DNA of 11,817 bases from CAZGSN01 sp964371655 (GTDB taxonomy: Bacteria > Desulfobacterota > Binatia > HRBIN30). Location of the stretch: positions 1 to 11,817 of the forward strand of contig CAYJOD010000142.1 in the NCBI GenBank assembly GCA_964371655.1, read 5' to 3'. Position 1 is the first letter of the stretch. The number at the start of each line of letters is the position of its first letter. Shown here piece by piece: positions 1 through 6,921 of this stretch. Made by a program: the position numbers and the translations under genes. The notes under the pieces were generated by a model. The model did not search any database and had not been told where the DNA came from. It worked only from the letters and a program-made list of their open reading frames with translations.

Positions 1-40
1 TTGTGTGTAATGATGTGGCCTTTGGCCTGTACCACCTTGC

Positions 41-61
41 CGAGGTTTTGAGACAACCTCG
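41..61. repeat. Short inverted repeat upstream of the LLM gene
   Basis: The 7-base arms CGAGGTT (41-47) and AACCTCG (55-61) are perfectly complementary around an 8-base loop. No T-run follows on either strand, so it is not a clear intrinsic terminator. It lies about 100 bases before the oxidoreductase start and could be part of the leader of that gene or the tail of an upstream gene outside the window. The arms are visible in the sequence; the role is unknown. Confidence 0.4.
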
Positions 62-147
62 TACGGTCGCGGCTCTATGCTTGCCTGCGGTGCGTCTCGC
101 CGCCCTTCTTGCCCGACGCTCGACCTCTGTCATGATCGCCGCCGAAG

Positions 148-155
148 AGGAGGAG
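148..155 (+). promoter_or_regulatory. Ribosome binding site fixing the LLM gene start
   Basis: The purine run AGGAGGAG ends 6 bases before the ATG at 162. The open frame extends upstream to a GTG at 3, but that start has no such site and the added residues do not resemble the family. The site therefore decides in favour of the ATG at 162. Confidence 0.75.
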
Positions 156-161
156 TCGGAG

Positions 162-1088
162 ATGCGTTATGGTCTGATGTTCGGCGACACCACCCCGGCG
201 GCTGGTGATATCGACAACTTGATTTCCCAGGTGCGGCAGGGCGAGCAGGATGGCTTTGCGACGGCGTGGTTCGCGAATGTCTTCGGTGTCGATGCGATGA
301 CCGTCATCGCCCTGGCGGGACGCGAGACCAAGCGTATCGAGCTGGGCACGGCGGTGGTGCCGACCTATTCCCGCCATCCGGTGGTCATGGCGCAGCAGGC
401 GCTGACCACTCAGGCCGCCTGTCGCGGTCGCTTCGCGCTCGGTATCGGCCTCTCGCATCAGGTCGTCATCGAAACCATGCTCGGCTTGTCTTTCGCCAAA
501 CCGTTCACCCACATGCGCGAGTATCTGTCGGTTCTGGCGCCGCTGGTGCGCAGCGGCAGCGCCAGTTTCTCCGGCAGCGAGTACCGTGTTGCCGCCAACG
601 TCAACTTCCCCGGTTCGGCGCCTTGCCCCATCCTCATCGCCGCCTTGGCTCCGAAGATGTTGGCGCTCGCGGGCAGCGAGGCCGATGGGACGATCACCTG
701 GATGACCGGCCCGAAGACGTTGCGGGAGTATACGATCCCACGCATCAACGAAGCCGCGGCCAAGGCCGGTCGCCCGCAACCGCGCGTCGTCGTCGGCTTG
801 CCGATTGCGGTTACGAAAGACGCCGCCGCAGCGCGCGAGTCAGCAGCGGCATTCTTTCAGGTCTACGGCTATCTGCCCTCGTACCGCGCCATGCTCGACC
901 GCGAAGGTGCGCAAGGTCCGGCCGACGTGGCCATCGTCGGCGACGAGGATGATGTCGCCGAGCAGCTGCAGCGCTTGCAGGAACTGGGAGTCACCGATTT
1001 CTTGGCTGCCATCTTTCCAGCCGGCTCGGATCAGCAAGCGACGATGGAGCGCACCCGGGCGTTGCTCATCAAGATGGCGCGGCGCTGA
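162..1088 (+). CDS. LLM class F420-dependent (luciferase-like) oxidoreductase
   Basis: This 308-residue protein belongs to the luciferase-like monooxygenase superfamily. These are cytoplasmic TIM-barrel enzymes that use F420 or FMN to reduce or oxidise small organic substrates. The first strand MRYGLMFGD, the segment ETKRIELGTAVVPTYSRHP (about 55-73), the core RFALGIGLSH (90-99) and the PILIAALAPKMLALAGSEAD stretch (156-175) are typical. From memory they fit the F420-dependent MSMEG_4879-type subfamily best, and the length is normal for it. The ATG at 162 is chosen because of the Shine-Dalgarno run 6 bases upstream; the 53 codons between the GTG at 3 and this ATG look non-coding. It stands alone on the plus strand, with 280 bases of repeat-containing DNA before the next gene. 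Substrate unknown. Cofactor choice (F420 versus FMN) is inferred from the subfamily resemblance only. Confidence 0.85.
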   Translation: MRYGLMFGDTTPAAGDIDNLISQVRQGEQDGFATAWFANVFGVDAMTVIALAGRETKRIELGTAVVPTYSRHPVVMAQQALTTQAACRGRFALGIGLSHQVVIETMLGLSFAKPFTHMREYLSVLAPLVRSGSASFSGSEYRVAANVNFPGSAPCPILIAALAPKMLALAGSEADGTITWMTGPKTLREYTIPRINEAAAKAGRPQPRVVVGLPIAVTKDAAAARESAAAFFQVYGYLPSYRAMLDREGAQGPADVAIVGDEDDVAEQLQRLQELGVTDFLAAIFPAGSDQQATMERTRALLIKMARR

Positions 1089-1246
1089 CTCATCGGATCT
1101 TGGGCTTTGGGTGTAAGAGCTTGTGCAGTAATCGGTAGGGTCGAGATGTGGTGCCCAAGCCCCGCAAAGCCTTTCAGACGCGGGCTCGGTGTCTTACCTG
1201 ACCTGTACTCAGTCGGAGCGCCGCAGTGTGCAGGGTGCGGCCCCCA

Positions 1247-1256
1247 GGGTCGGACC
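1247..1256 (+). repeat. REP-like palindromic word, left of the RAYT
   Basis: GGGTCGGACC here is the exact reverse complement of GGTCCGACCC at 2182-2191, at the far end of the transposase gene. The core GGTC-N-GACC is itself palindromic. RAYT genes are known to be bracketed by inverted REP palindromes that their product recognises. The match is seen directly; assignment as a REP half is an inference from position, because no other copies can be surveyed here. Confidence 0.35.
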
Positions 1257-1311
1257 GAACGAAGTAGCTGAATAGGCGAGGGAAGCGTTTCGTCGACAAG
1301 GCGTATAGGGC

Positions 1312-1351
1312 CTTAGGGGCGTGGTTTTGGGGCTGAAACCGAGGCTCTAAG
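1312..1351 (+). repeat. Nested inverted repeat in front of the RAYT start codon
   Basis: The outer arms CTTAG (1312-1316) and CTAAG (1347-1351) enclose inner arms GGTTT (1323-1327) and AAACC (1336-1340). The structure ends 17 bases before the transposase ATG, with its right edge abutting the purine-rich region that holds the ribosome binding site (GAGGG, 1358-1362). It may be a recognition hairpin or a leader structure limiting translation. The stem is short, so confidence is low. Confidence 0.3.
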
Positions 1352-1368
1352 AAAGACGAGGGCTGGCG

Positions 1369-2217
1369 ATGCCGCGGGCGAATCGCTGCTACGTGGAAGG
1401 GCACATCTGGCACGTCACACATCGATGTCATCGTCGGCGCTTCCTGCTGCGTTTCGTACGCGACCGCCGCGCCTGGGTAGATTGGCTGTACGAGGCGCGG
1501 AGGCGTCTCGGGCTGTGTGTGCTCGATTACACGGTCACCTCCAATCATGTCCACCTGCTGGTGCGCGACCGCGGCTTGGGCGTGATTGCCGACAGCATGC
1601 AGCTGATCGCTGGCCGAACGGCCCAGGCTTTCAACGATCGCAAGCACTGTAATGGAGCGTTCTGGGAGGACCGCTATCATGCCACCGCGGTCGACGATGG
1701 AACGTACCTTGCCCGCTGCCTCGTTTACATCGACCTGAACCTGGTACGCGCCGGCGTCGTCGCTGACCCGGCGCTGTGGGAGACCGGCGGCTACCACGAG
1801 ATCCAGTCACCCGTGCAGCGCTATCGCATCATCGACCGCGATGCTCTCGCGCAGGCTCTGGGGCTCGACGATCCCACACGCATCGCGCCCCTGCATCGTG
1901 AGTGGATCGAGGCGGCGTTGCAGCAGCGTCACCGCGAGCGCGAGCCGCACTGGAGCGAAAGCGTCGCCGTTGGGCGCCGGGCATTCGTGGAGCGGGTACA
2001 AGCCGACCTCCATACACGCGCTCGCGTTCGACGCATCGATGCTGTCTCTGGAGGCGAGGGGTTCATCCTCCACGACCCCGGTGCGCCTTACAGCTTCACT
2101 TTTGCCACCGAAAACGAACGTCTAAGACCTTCTCGAGCCCCGAATATCAATGCTATCAGTGGCAACTCGCGGACTTATGTAGGTCCGACCCGGCTTCTCT
2201 CAGCGGCCCGCTCATGA
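1369..2217 (+). CDS. REP-associated tyrosine transposase (RAYT, Y1/IS200-like)
   Basis: This 282-residue protein is a single-strand DNA transposase-like enzyme of the Y1 HUH family, the type that processes REP palindromes in bacterial chromosomes. The N-terminal motif with FLLRFVRDRRAW, the metal-binding HVH pair (His60 and His62 in TSNHVHLLV), the FWEDRYHATAV segment (98-108) and YIDLNLVRAGVV (120-131) are hallmarks. Tyr120 is the likely nucleophile by analogy with characterised TnpA proteins. A C-terminal extension from about 132 follows the long-RAYT pattern (YHEIQ, a YRIIDR block, then a W-x-x-S and AVG segment). The ATG at 1369 has GAGGG 6 bases upstream. The last codons read through a hairpin (2170-2187), so the extreme C-terminus may be repeat-derived. 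The stop overlaps that of the convergent regulator. Such genes are usually single-copy and domesticated; no cargo is seen. Confidence 0.88.
   Translation: MPRANRCYVEGHIWHVTHRCHRRRFLLRFVRDRRAWVDWLYEARRRLGLCVLDYTVTSNHVHLLVRDRGLGVIADSMQLIAGRTAQAFNDRKHCNGAFWEDRYHATAVDDGTYLARCLVYIDLNLVRAGVVADPALWETGGYHEIQSPVQRYRIIDRDALAQALGLDDPTRIAPLHREWIEAALQQRHREREPHWSESVAVGRRAFVERVQADLHTRARVRRIDAVSGGEGFILHDPGAPYSFTFATENERLRPSRAPNINAISGNSRTYVGPTRLLSAARS
2170..2191 (+). repeat. REP-like hairpin at the 3' end of the RAYT gene
   Basis: CGGAC (2170-2174) and GTCCG (2183-2187) form a 5-base-pair stem around an 8-base loop. The right side, GGTCCGACCC (2182-2191), is the inverse of the word at 1247-1256. The hairpin lies inside the last codons of the transposase and about 20 bases from the convergent stop codons. 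It fits a terminal REP bracketing the RAYT, but the stem is short and could be a local coincidence. Confidence 0.35.
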
Positions 2218-5112
2218 GCGTCGCGACCAGGTCCGTTTGGTAGCCTTTGGGGTGCGTCGTTTCGCCGCCATGCCGAGAGCTTGTTGGGCGCGTTGCTCGA
2301 GCGGAACAGACCCGTGGCGTCGCGCAACGGCGACGGCACGTTGCAGACACTCCTCGCAGCTCAGTCCGTCGTAGCTCACGTCGGACACCGATGGTGAACC
2401 TGCACAGCTCGCGGAGCGTTCATCGATCAGCAGCTCACCCAGCACCCGCCAGCGGGCGGCTTCCAAGTACCTCCACGAGAGAGATCGCGTTGCCTCGAGC
2501 TCGCGACGTGCGGCCGTGAAATCCCCTCGGCGGCGGTATTCCTCGGCGAGACAAAGGCGCAAGAGCTCCATGGCCCAGGTGCTGCTGCGCAAGAGCGGCA
2601 TCTGTGCGGCAGCCTCGATCTCCTCCAAGGATCCTGTCCCCAGTCGAGCTCGCGCCCAGGCGCGCCAGGCACCACCGAGCTCTACATCCTTTTGAAGTCC
2701 GTGCTTGGTCGCGAGCTCGATCATGGTGTCCGCGAGTCGCAGTGCTTCGTCCGCTTCATCCTCGACAATGCATTCACAGATCCGCCATGAGAGGGTCTCC
2801 ACGATCTCGATCGGCTTGCGCAACGCCGTAGCTCGATCGAGAGCCAAGTGATGCTCCGCGCACGCTTCCTCGCGACGTCCCAAGGCGGACAGCACACCGG
2901 ATCGGAAATTATGAATCCGCGTGCGCAAATCGAATGCAGCAGGAATGCCGGGTGCCGCCGCTTCGAGCATCCGGCAAGCGGCATCGGAATGATCGAGCGC
3001 CGTGCGTAGCTCGCCACGCATGTAGTAAACCAGGACGGCGTACGAATGCGCCGCGGCGGCAAGCTCTGGATGGCCTTGATCCGCCGTGGCGACGAGATCC
3101 TGCGCCAGGCTGATCGCATCGTCGTGACTACTCATGGCGCTCTGAAAACACAGTCCGAGCTTGGCGCGAAATGCGAGGCTTGGCTGCGCCGCCTTCTCGG
3201 CAAGCTCGAGGGCGCGCTGATACGCGGGGCGCGCCTGCTCGTCGTTGTTTCCGACTGCGGCGAGGCGCAGGTTGGCGAATTCGAGCAGGCGCGCGGCTTC
3301 ACGCGCCGCGCGCTCCGGCGACTCAGGCAGTTGGCGAATCGCCTCAATCGCACGCCCAAGAGCTTCGTAGGTCTCTCGGTAGGCAAAGCGTTGCGCCGCA
3401 TTGGCGGCGGCCAATTCGAGATACTTCGCACAACGCCAACAATCGCCGGCCGCACGGAAGTGGTGCGCCAGCAACGGCGCTCGCCCGATGCGATCGGCGT
3501 CCGCACTGCCTTCAAGATACTCGCCGATGCGTTGGTGCAGCGAACGAGCGCGCGTCGGCGAAATGCGTTCGGATAGAATCTGGCGGTACAGGTCGTGCAC
3601 TAACTCGTACTCCGGCGAACCACTGTCGCCGGCCAGACGCACGACATGGCGTGCGCGCACCAAGTCGAAAAAGACCTGATCTATCTTCTCAGTGCTGTGC
3701 CCGGTTGCGGCCGCGACGATGGCAGCCGTGAACCTCTCACCTGCCAAGGCCGCGGCTTCCAGCAATTCCAGGTGCGCCGGTGCTGCCGAAACCACTTCCA
3801 CTTCGATCATCTCGCGCAGGCTCGGCGGCATCCCCAGGTTGGCGACGGTCGGCGGCACGGAATGACGCCATCTTCCGCCACGAGCTTCGAGCCAGCCACG
3901 CTCGATCAAGTGCTCGATCATGAGACCGAGAAACAGCGGATTGCCGCCGGTCGCCTGCTCGAGTCCCGCCACCAAGTCGGCTTCCGGCGCCGCCGCGAAG
4001 CGACGTTCGAGAAACCGCGCAAGCGAATTCATCGGCAGCGCTCCGAGCGCGAGCCGCATCCCGCCTTGGATTCGAGGGACGCTCTGAATCACGCCGTGCA
4101 ATGGATGCCGCCCCAACGCGATCTCCGCCGGCCGGTACGTGACGATCACCAACAGACGCGCAGCCTCGCCGCGCTGCATCACAGTTCGCAGCAGATCGAT
4201 GGTTGCCGCGTCGGCCCAGTGCGCATCCTCGAGCACGACCAGGAGCGGGACATGGGCCGTGATCGCTTCGAGGAGTACGGCTGCTTCATTGAGCATCCGT
4301 TGCGAGCCGCTGCCGGCAAGCCGGGTTTGTAGCTCCGTCGTCTCGTCGACAGACAACAACCCCGGAAGCTGAACCAACCAGGCCGGTGCATAGCGGCGCA
4401 AGAGCGACGTGACGTCGCGTTCGCTGGCGATGCGGTGCAGGGCCTCCAGCATCGGCGCATAGGGGGCCGGCTCGGTTTGCAGCGGCAGACACTGACCACG
4501 AGCGACAAGGAACGGTTCGGCCGCGGACGCTCGATCCGCCCGTGCTGCCTTGATGAATTCGCCGATCAATGTGGTCTTGCCGATACCGGGCTCACCGCTT
4601 ACGAACGCGAACTGCCGCTTGCCGCGCCACGCCCGCTGCCAACACTCGCGCAGCGCCGCCAGTTCTTCCTCGCGCGCTACGAAGACCGAGCAAGAAGCTT
4701 CACCATCGGCATTGCCGTCACCCTCGCGGGCCCTTGCAGCCGCCGATCCGATATTCGGCGTAAACCGGTAGCCGCGCCGCGGCACGTTCTGGATATGGTC
4801 GCGGCTTTCATCACCGAGGGCAGCGCGCAACTCCGAGACCAACTTGGTAAGCGCGTGCGGCGCGACCACGACATCCGGCCAAAGCACGGCATAGATCTCA
4901 TCGAACGAGAGCAGCTCGTGCGGGCGCGTGCTCAAGAACAGGAGCAACTCCCAAGCCTTTGGACGCAGATCGATGATTTCCGCACCACGGTACAGCCGCT
5001 GCTCGGTGCGATTGATTCGAAACTGCCCGAAATGAATGTCGACCGCTGCCGTCACTGGGGCAATTGCATCGCATAGGAGGCGAGCACCCTGCAACCGGCA
5101 CGCGTACAACAT
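2212..5112 (-). CDS. Large winged-helix / AAA ATPase / helical-repeat transcriptional regulator
   Basis: This 966-residue cytoplasmic protein has three parts. Residues about 25-121 form an OmpR/PhoB-type winged helix (GQFRINRTEQRLYRG start, LRPKAWELLLFL, RRGYRF near 113-117), which binds DNA. Residues about 145-410 are a STAND-like AAA ATPase with Walker A GEPGIGKT (173-180), Walker B LLVVLEDAHWAD (290-301) and GGNPLF (389-394). The rest, to 966, is Ala/Leu-rich helical sequence resembling TPR repeats. Related proteins act as signal-dependent activators, with the ATPase as switch and the repeats as sensor. No phospho-receiver or membrane segment is visible. The start is uncertain: neither the ATG at 5112 nor the in-frame GTG at 5055 has a clear ribosome binding site. 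It is divergent from the exported TSP1 protein 343 bases away, a possible target. Its stop lies inside a 6-base overlap with the convergent transposase. Confidence 0.85.
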   Translation of the reverse strand: MLYACRLQGARLLCDAIAPVTAAVDIHFGQFRINRTEQRLYRGAEIIDLRPKAWELLLFLSTRPHELLSFDEIYAVLWPDVVVAPHALTKLVSELRAALGDESRDHIQNVPRRGYRFTPNIGSAAARAREGDGNADGEASCSVFVAREEELAALRECWQRAWRGKRQFAFVSGEPGIGKTTLIGEFIKAARADRASAAEPFLVARGQCLPLQTEPAPYAPMLEALHRIASERDVTSLLRRYAPAWLVQLPGLLSVDETTELQTRLAGSGSQRMLNEAAVLLEAITAHVPLLVVLEDAHWADAATIDLLRTVMQRGEAARLLVIVTYRPAEIALGRHPLHGVIQSVPRIQGGMRLALGALPMNSLARFLERRFAAAPEADLVAGLEQATGGNPLFLGLMIEHLIERGWLEARGGRWRHSVPPTVANLGMPPSLREMIEVEVVSAAPAHLELLEAAALAGERFTAAIVAAATGHSTEKIDQVFFDLVRARHVVRLAGDSGSPEYELVHDLYRQILSERISPTRARSLHQRIGEYLEGSADADRIGRAPLLAHHFRAAGDCWRCAKYLELAAANAAQRFAYRETYEALGRAIEAIRQLPESPERAAREAARLLEFANLRLAAVGNNDEQARPAYQRALELAEKAAQPSLAFRAKLGLCFQSAMSSHDDAISLAQDLVATADQGHPELAAAAHSYAVLVYYMRGELRTALDHSDAACRMLEAAAPGIPAAFDLRTRIHNFRSGVLSALGRREEACAEHHLALDRATALRKPIEIVETLSWRICECIVEDEADEALRLADTMIELATKHGLQKDVELGGAWRAWARARLGTGSLEEIEAAAQMPLLRSSTWAMELLRLCLAEEYRRRGDFTAARRELEATRSLSWRYLEAARWRVLGELLIDERSASCAGSPSVSDVSYDGLSCEECLQRAVAVARRHGSVPLEQRAQQALGMAAKRRTPKATKRTWSRRS

Positions 5113-5116
5113 CCGG

Positions 5117-5138
5117 ACTGTTTTGGAACTGTTCTGGG
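5117..5138 (-). promoter_or_regulatory. Possible regulator-binding direct repeat
   Basis: ACTGTTTTGGA (5117-5127) is followed at once by ACTGTTCTGGG (5128-5138), matching at 9 of 11 positions. OmpR/PhoB-type winged helices classically bind tandem 11-base direct repeats, and this one lies immediately upstream of the gene for such a protein. Autoregulation is therefore a reasonable hypothesis. The repeat is seen; its function is inferred. Confidence 0.25.
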
Positions 5139-5444
5139 AGTACTTCGGCGCGTGTTGCGGCTACTTCCGCCGCATGAATGGCGGCACCTCGAAACCTCTC
5201 TATCCAGTTGAGCACTCCTTTGTGATCGCGTTGCGCCGCGACTGCGAAGAGTTCCCGAGCGCGTGCGCCGGCCGCGTCGAGCACCTGGCTTCCGGTCGCA
5301 GCGCCGACTTCGAGCAGTTGCCCGATCTTCTCCGCTTCATCGCCGTACAGATCGAGCTCTCCGGTTCGATGAAGCAACGAGCCCCTTGAACAGGCGCCTT
5401 TCAGCTCTCGCGGCGAACCCGGCATTAACTTCAAGAACCCAGGA

Positions 5445-5449
5445 AAGGA
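5445..5449 (+). promoter_or_regulatory. Ribosome binding site for the TSP1-repeat protein
   Basis: AAGGA ends 6 bases before the ATG at 5456. It favours this start over the in-frame ATG at 5471, which would shorten the positively charged part of the signal peptide. Confidence 0.6.
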
Positions 5450-5455
5450 CTGACG

Positions 5456-6904
5456 ATGGAATCTAAATGGATGCTCCTGAACCCGGTAAGACGACAGCGT
5501 GCGCTGATCGTTGGTTTGTCCTTGCTCGCAACGCCGCTGGCGGCATCGGCGGAAACACAGACCTGCCTGACGGGAGCAAGCCCGTCGGCGGCCCAGGACG
5601 TCGCGCAGATTGCGGCGCTGCGCCGGCTCATCGATAGCTCGTGCGTATGCTCAAGCTTCGACGGCAGCGAGGGCAAGGCACATCGTGACTACGTCGCCTG
5701 CGCGACTGACATCATTCGCGCCCAGGCCGAGAGCAGCACGGCAAATCTGCGCGCGGCCTGCGTCGGCACGGTGACGCAGATCTACAAGCAGTCAACATGC
5801 GGAACCGATCCCTCATTGAACGCCGTGCCGTGCCTCAGGATCAGCAAGAGCAATGGCAACGTGGCATGCAGCATCAAGGCAACCACAAGAAAGGACGGGA
5901 TCACGGCGAGCCGCCGCTGCTCCGACAATCCGATTTCCAGGCAGGTGGCTTGTTCGGGCTATACCACCTGTCTCGACGCAGCCGATACGAATACCGACCT
6001 GACCATCGCTGCCCCAGGCGATAATGGCGCTTGCGGGCCGGCGCCGACATCGACACCGACAGCGACACCGACCTCCTCGCCGACACCGACGAGCGCCGGG
6101 GTGGACTGCGTCGTCAGCGATTGGAGCGCCTGGAGCAAGTGCACGAAGGCCTGCGGCGGCGGCATGCAGACGCGCACGCGTAGTATCATCACCCCACCCG
6201 AGAACGGCGGCGCGGCTTGCCCGGTTTTGGAAGAGACCCAACCGTGCAATGAGTGGCCATGCCCGATCGATTGCGTCGTGAGTGCGTGGAGCGACTGGAG
6301 CACCTGCTCGGCGAGCTGCGGTGGCGGCACGCAGAGGCGCACCCGTAGTGTCGTCACCTCACCGGCGTACGGCGGCTACCCCTGCCCAACTTTGGTCGAC
6401 ACCCAAGCCTGCAACAAGCAATCGTGCGACAAGCGTGTCTTCATCACCAGCGAATCGTACTTCTCGGACGGCGCATTTGGCGGGCTCGACCAGGGTGATG
6501 CGATTTGCCAGAACGCCGCGGATTCGGTCTCCCTCGGAGGGATCTGGACAGCGTGGCTGTCGACATCGACGGTTGACGCTCGCGATCGGATCCCGGATGC
6601 CGTCTTCCGGCTCATCGACGGAACCCTGGTTGCCAATAGCAAGGCCGACCTCCTCGATGGCTCGATCGCCGTACCGATCACCCTCGCCGAGAACGGCACC
6701 ACAGTGGACAGTGGCGATGTCCACACGGGAACCAATGCCGATGGAACGCGCGGGGATGTGAACTGCCTCGACTGGACTTCCGCAGGGAATTTTCCCGACT
6801 TCAATTACCTGCGTGGCACCAGCTCGGCGACAACCGGGGCCTGGACCCAGTCCAACACGCAAGGTTGCGATCAGGTCGTCCCGATGTACTGCTTTGAGCA
6901 GTGA
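5456..6904 (+). CDS. Exported protein with two thrombospondin type-1 repeats and a DUF1554-like domain
   Basis: This 482-residue protein begins with a Sec signal peptide (basic VRRQR, hydrophobic core about 17-30, likely cleavage after ASA at 32). Residues 33-195 are a Cys-rich domain with twelve cysteines, ending in an acidic DAADTNTDLTI segment that resembles a calcium loop. A Pro/Thr linker (about 197-213) follows. Then come two TSP1 repeats, at about 217-269 and 272-324. Each has WSxW (223-226, 278-281), CxxxCGGG and six cysteines spaced exactly 55 residues apart between copies. Residues about 327-482 match the DUF1554 pattern: RVFITS start, GGLDQGDAICQNAAD, TAWLST, RLIDGT and a final YCFEQ. 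No C-terminal anchor is visible, so it is probably secreted or surface-attached by other means. A role in adhesion or matrix binding is inferred from the modules. It is monocistronic and followed at once by a hairpin. Confidence 0.85.
   Translation: MESKWMLLNPVRRQRALIVGLSLLATPLAASAETQTCLTGASPSAAQDVAQIAALRRLIDSSCVCSSFDGSEGKAHRDYVACATDIIRAQAESSTANLRAACVGTVTQIYKQSTCGTDPSLNAVPCLRISKSNGNVACSIKATTRKDGITASRRCSDNPISRQVACSGYTTCLDAADTNTDLTIAAPGDNGACGPAPTSTPTATPTSSPTPTSAGVDCVVSDWSAWSKCTKACGGGMQTRTRSIITPPENGGAACPVLEETQPCNEWPCPIDCVVSAWSDWSTCSASCGGGTQRRTRSVVTSPAYGGYPCPTLVDTQACNKQSCDKRVFITSESYFSDGAFGGLDQGDAICQNAADSVSLGGIWTAWLSTSTVDARDRIPDAVFRLIDGTLVANSKADLLDGSIAVPITLAENGTTVDSGDVHTGTNADGTRGDVNCLDWTSAGNFPDFNYLRGTSSATTGAWTQSNTQGCDQVVPMYCFEQ
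6041..6094 (+). repeat. Low-complexity Pro/Thr linker coding repeat
   Basis: Repeated CGACA/CCGACA-type words encode the PTSTPTATPTSSPTPTS linker between the Cys-rich N-terminal domain and the first TSP1 repeat. Such linkers are common between domains of secreted bacterial proteins. Short DNA repeats like this are prone to length change by slippage. Confidence 0.7.
6107..6427 (+). repeat. Tandem 165-base duplication encoding two TSP1 repeats
   Basis: Unit one starts at 6107 and unit two at 6272, both at the codon for the first cysteine of the module. All six cysteines keep the same 165-base offset. About 31 of 53 aligned residues are identical, and the DNA remains similar around the CGGG-encoding and RTRS-encoding segments. 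This indicates an internal duplication that is not very recent. Confidence 0.8.
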
Positions 6905-6921
6905 GCATCAGGTAAGGAAAC

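Larger units (their letters stand above)
1089..1368. other. Intergenic region upstream of the RAYT gene, no gene seen
   Basis: I see no coding signal in these 280 bases. They hold a REP-like word at 1247-1256 and a nested inverted repeat at 1312-1351 just before the transposase start, both annotated separately. There is no convincing terminator for the upstream oxidoreductase. CTTGGGC near 1099 and GCCCAAG near 1155 are complementary but about 50 bases apart. Confidence 0.5.
5113..5455. other. Divergent intergenic region between regulator and TSP1 gene
   Basis: These 343 bases should contain both promoters, but I cannot name a convincing -35/-10 pair on either strand. The minus strand has a coding-looking stretch from about 5434 to 5112. 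It is Ala/Glu-rich and helix-like, but in a different frame from the regulator and with no recognisable family; it may be a decayed gene end or chance in GC-rich DNA. An 11-base direct repeat lies at 5117-5138, and a looser pair (TACTTCGGCG, TACTTCCGCC) starts at 5141 and 5162. Confidence 0.4.

Noticed and set aside
3..161. GTG start at 3 extending the LLM oxidoreductase by 53 residues
   Set aside because: The extension contains a hairpin, lacks family similarity, and the ATG at 162 has a strong ribosome binding site.
75..779. 234-codon minus-strand frame over the LLM gene
   Set aside because: The plus-strand protein has clear LLM motifs and a ribosome site; the antisense product is Arg/Gly-rich and featureless.
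1369..2217. An active insertion sequence carrying the RAYT
   Set aside because: No target-site duplication, accessory gene or clear element ends are visible; RAYT genes are usually domesticated single copies.
6041..6094. Possible CRISPR-like or tandem-repeat array
   Set aside because: The periodicity is a short in-frame Pro/Thr codon repeat in a linker, with no spacers.
6104..6427. TSP1 region as eukaryotic contamination
   Set aside because: It is embedded in an uninterrupted bacterial-style gene with a Shine-Dalgarno site, Sec signal peptide, no introns and bacterial neighbours on both sides.
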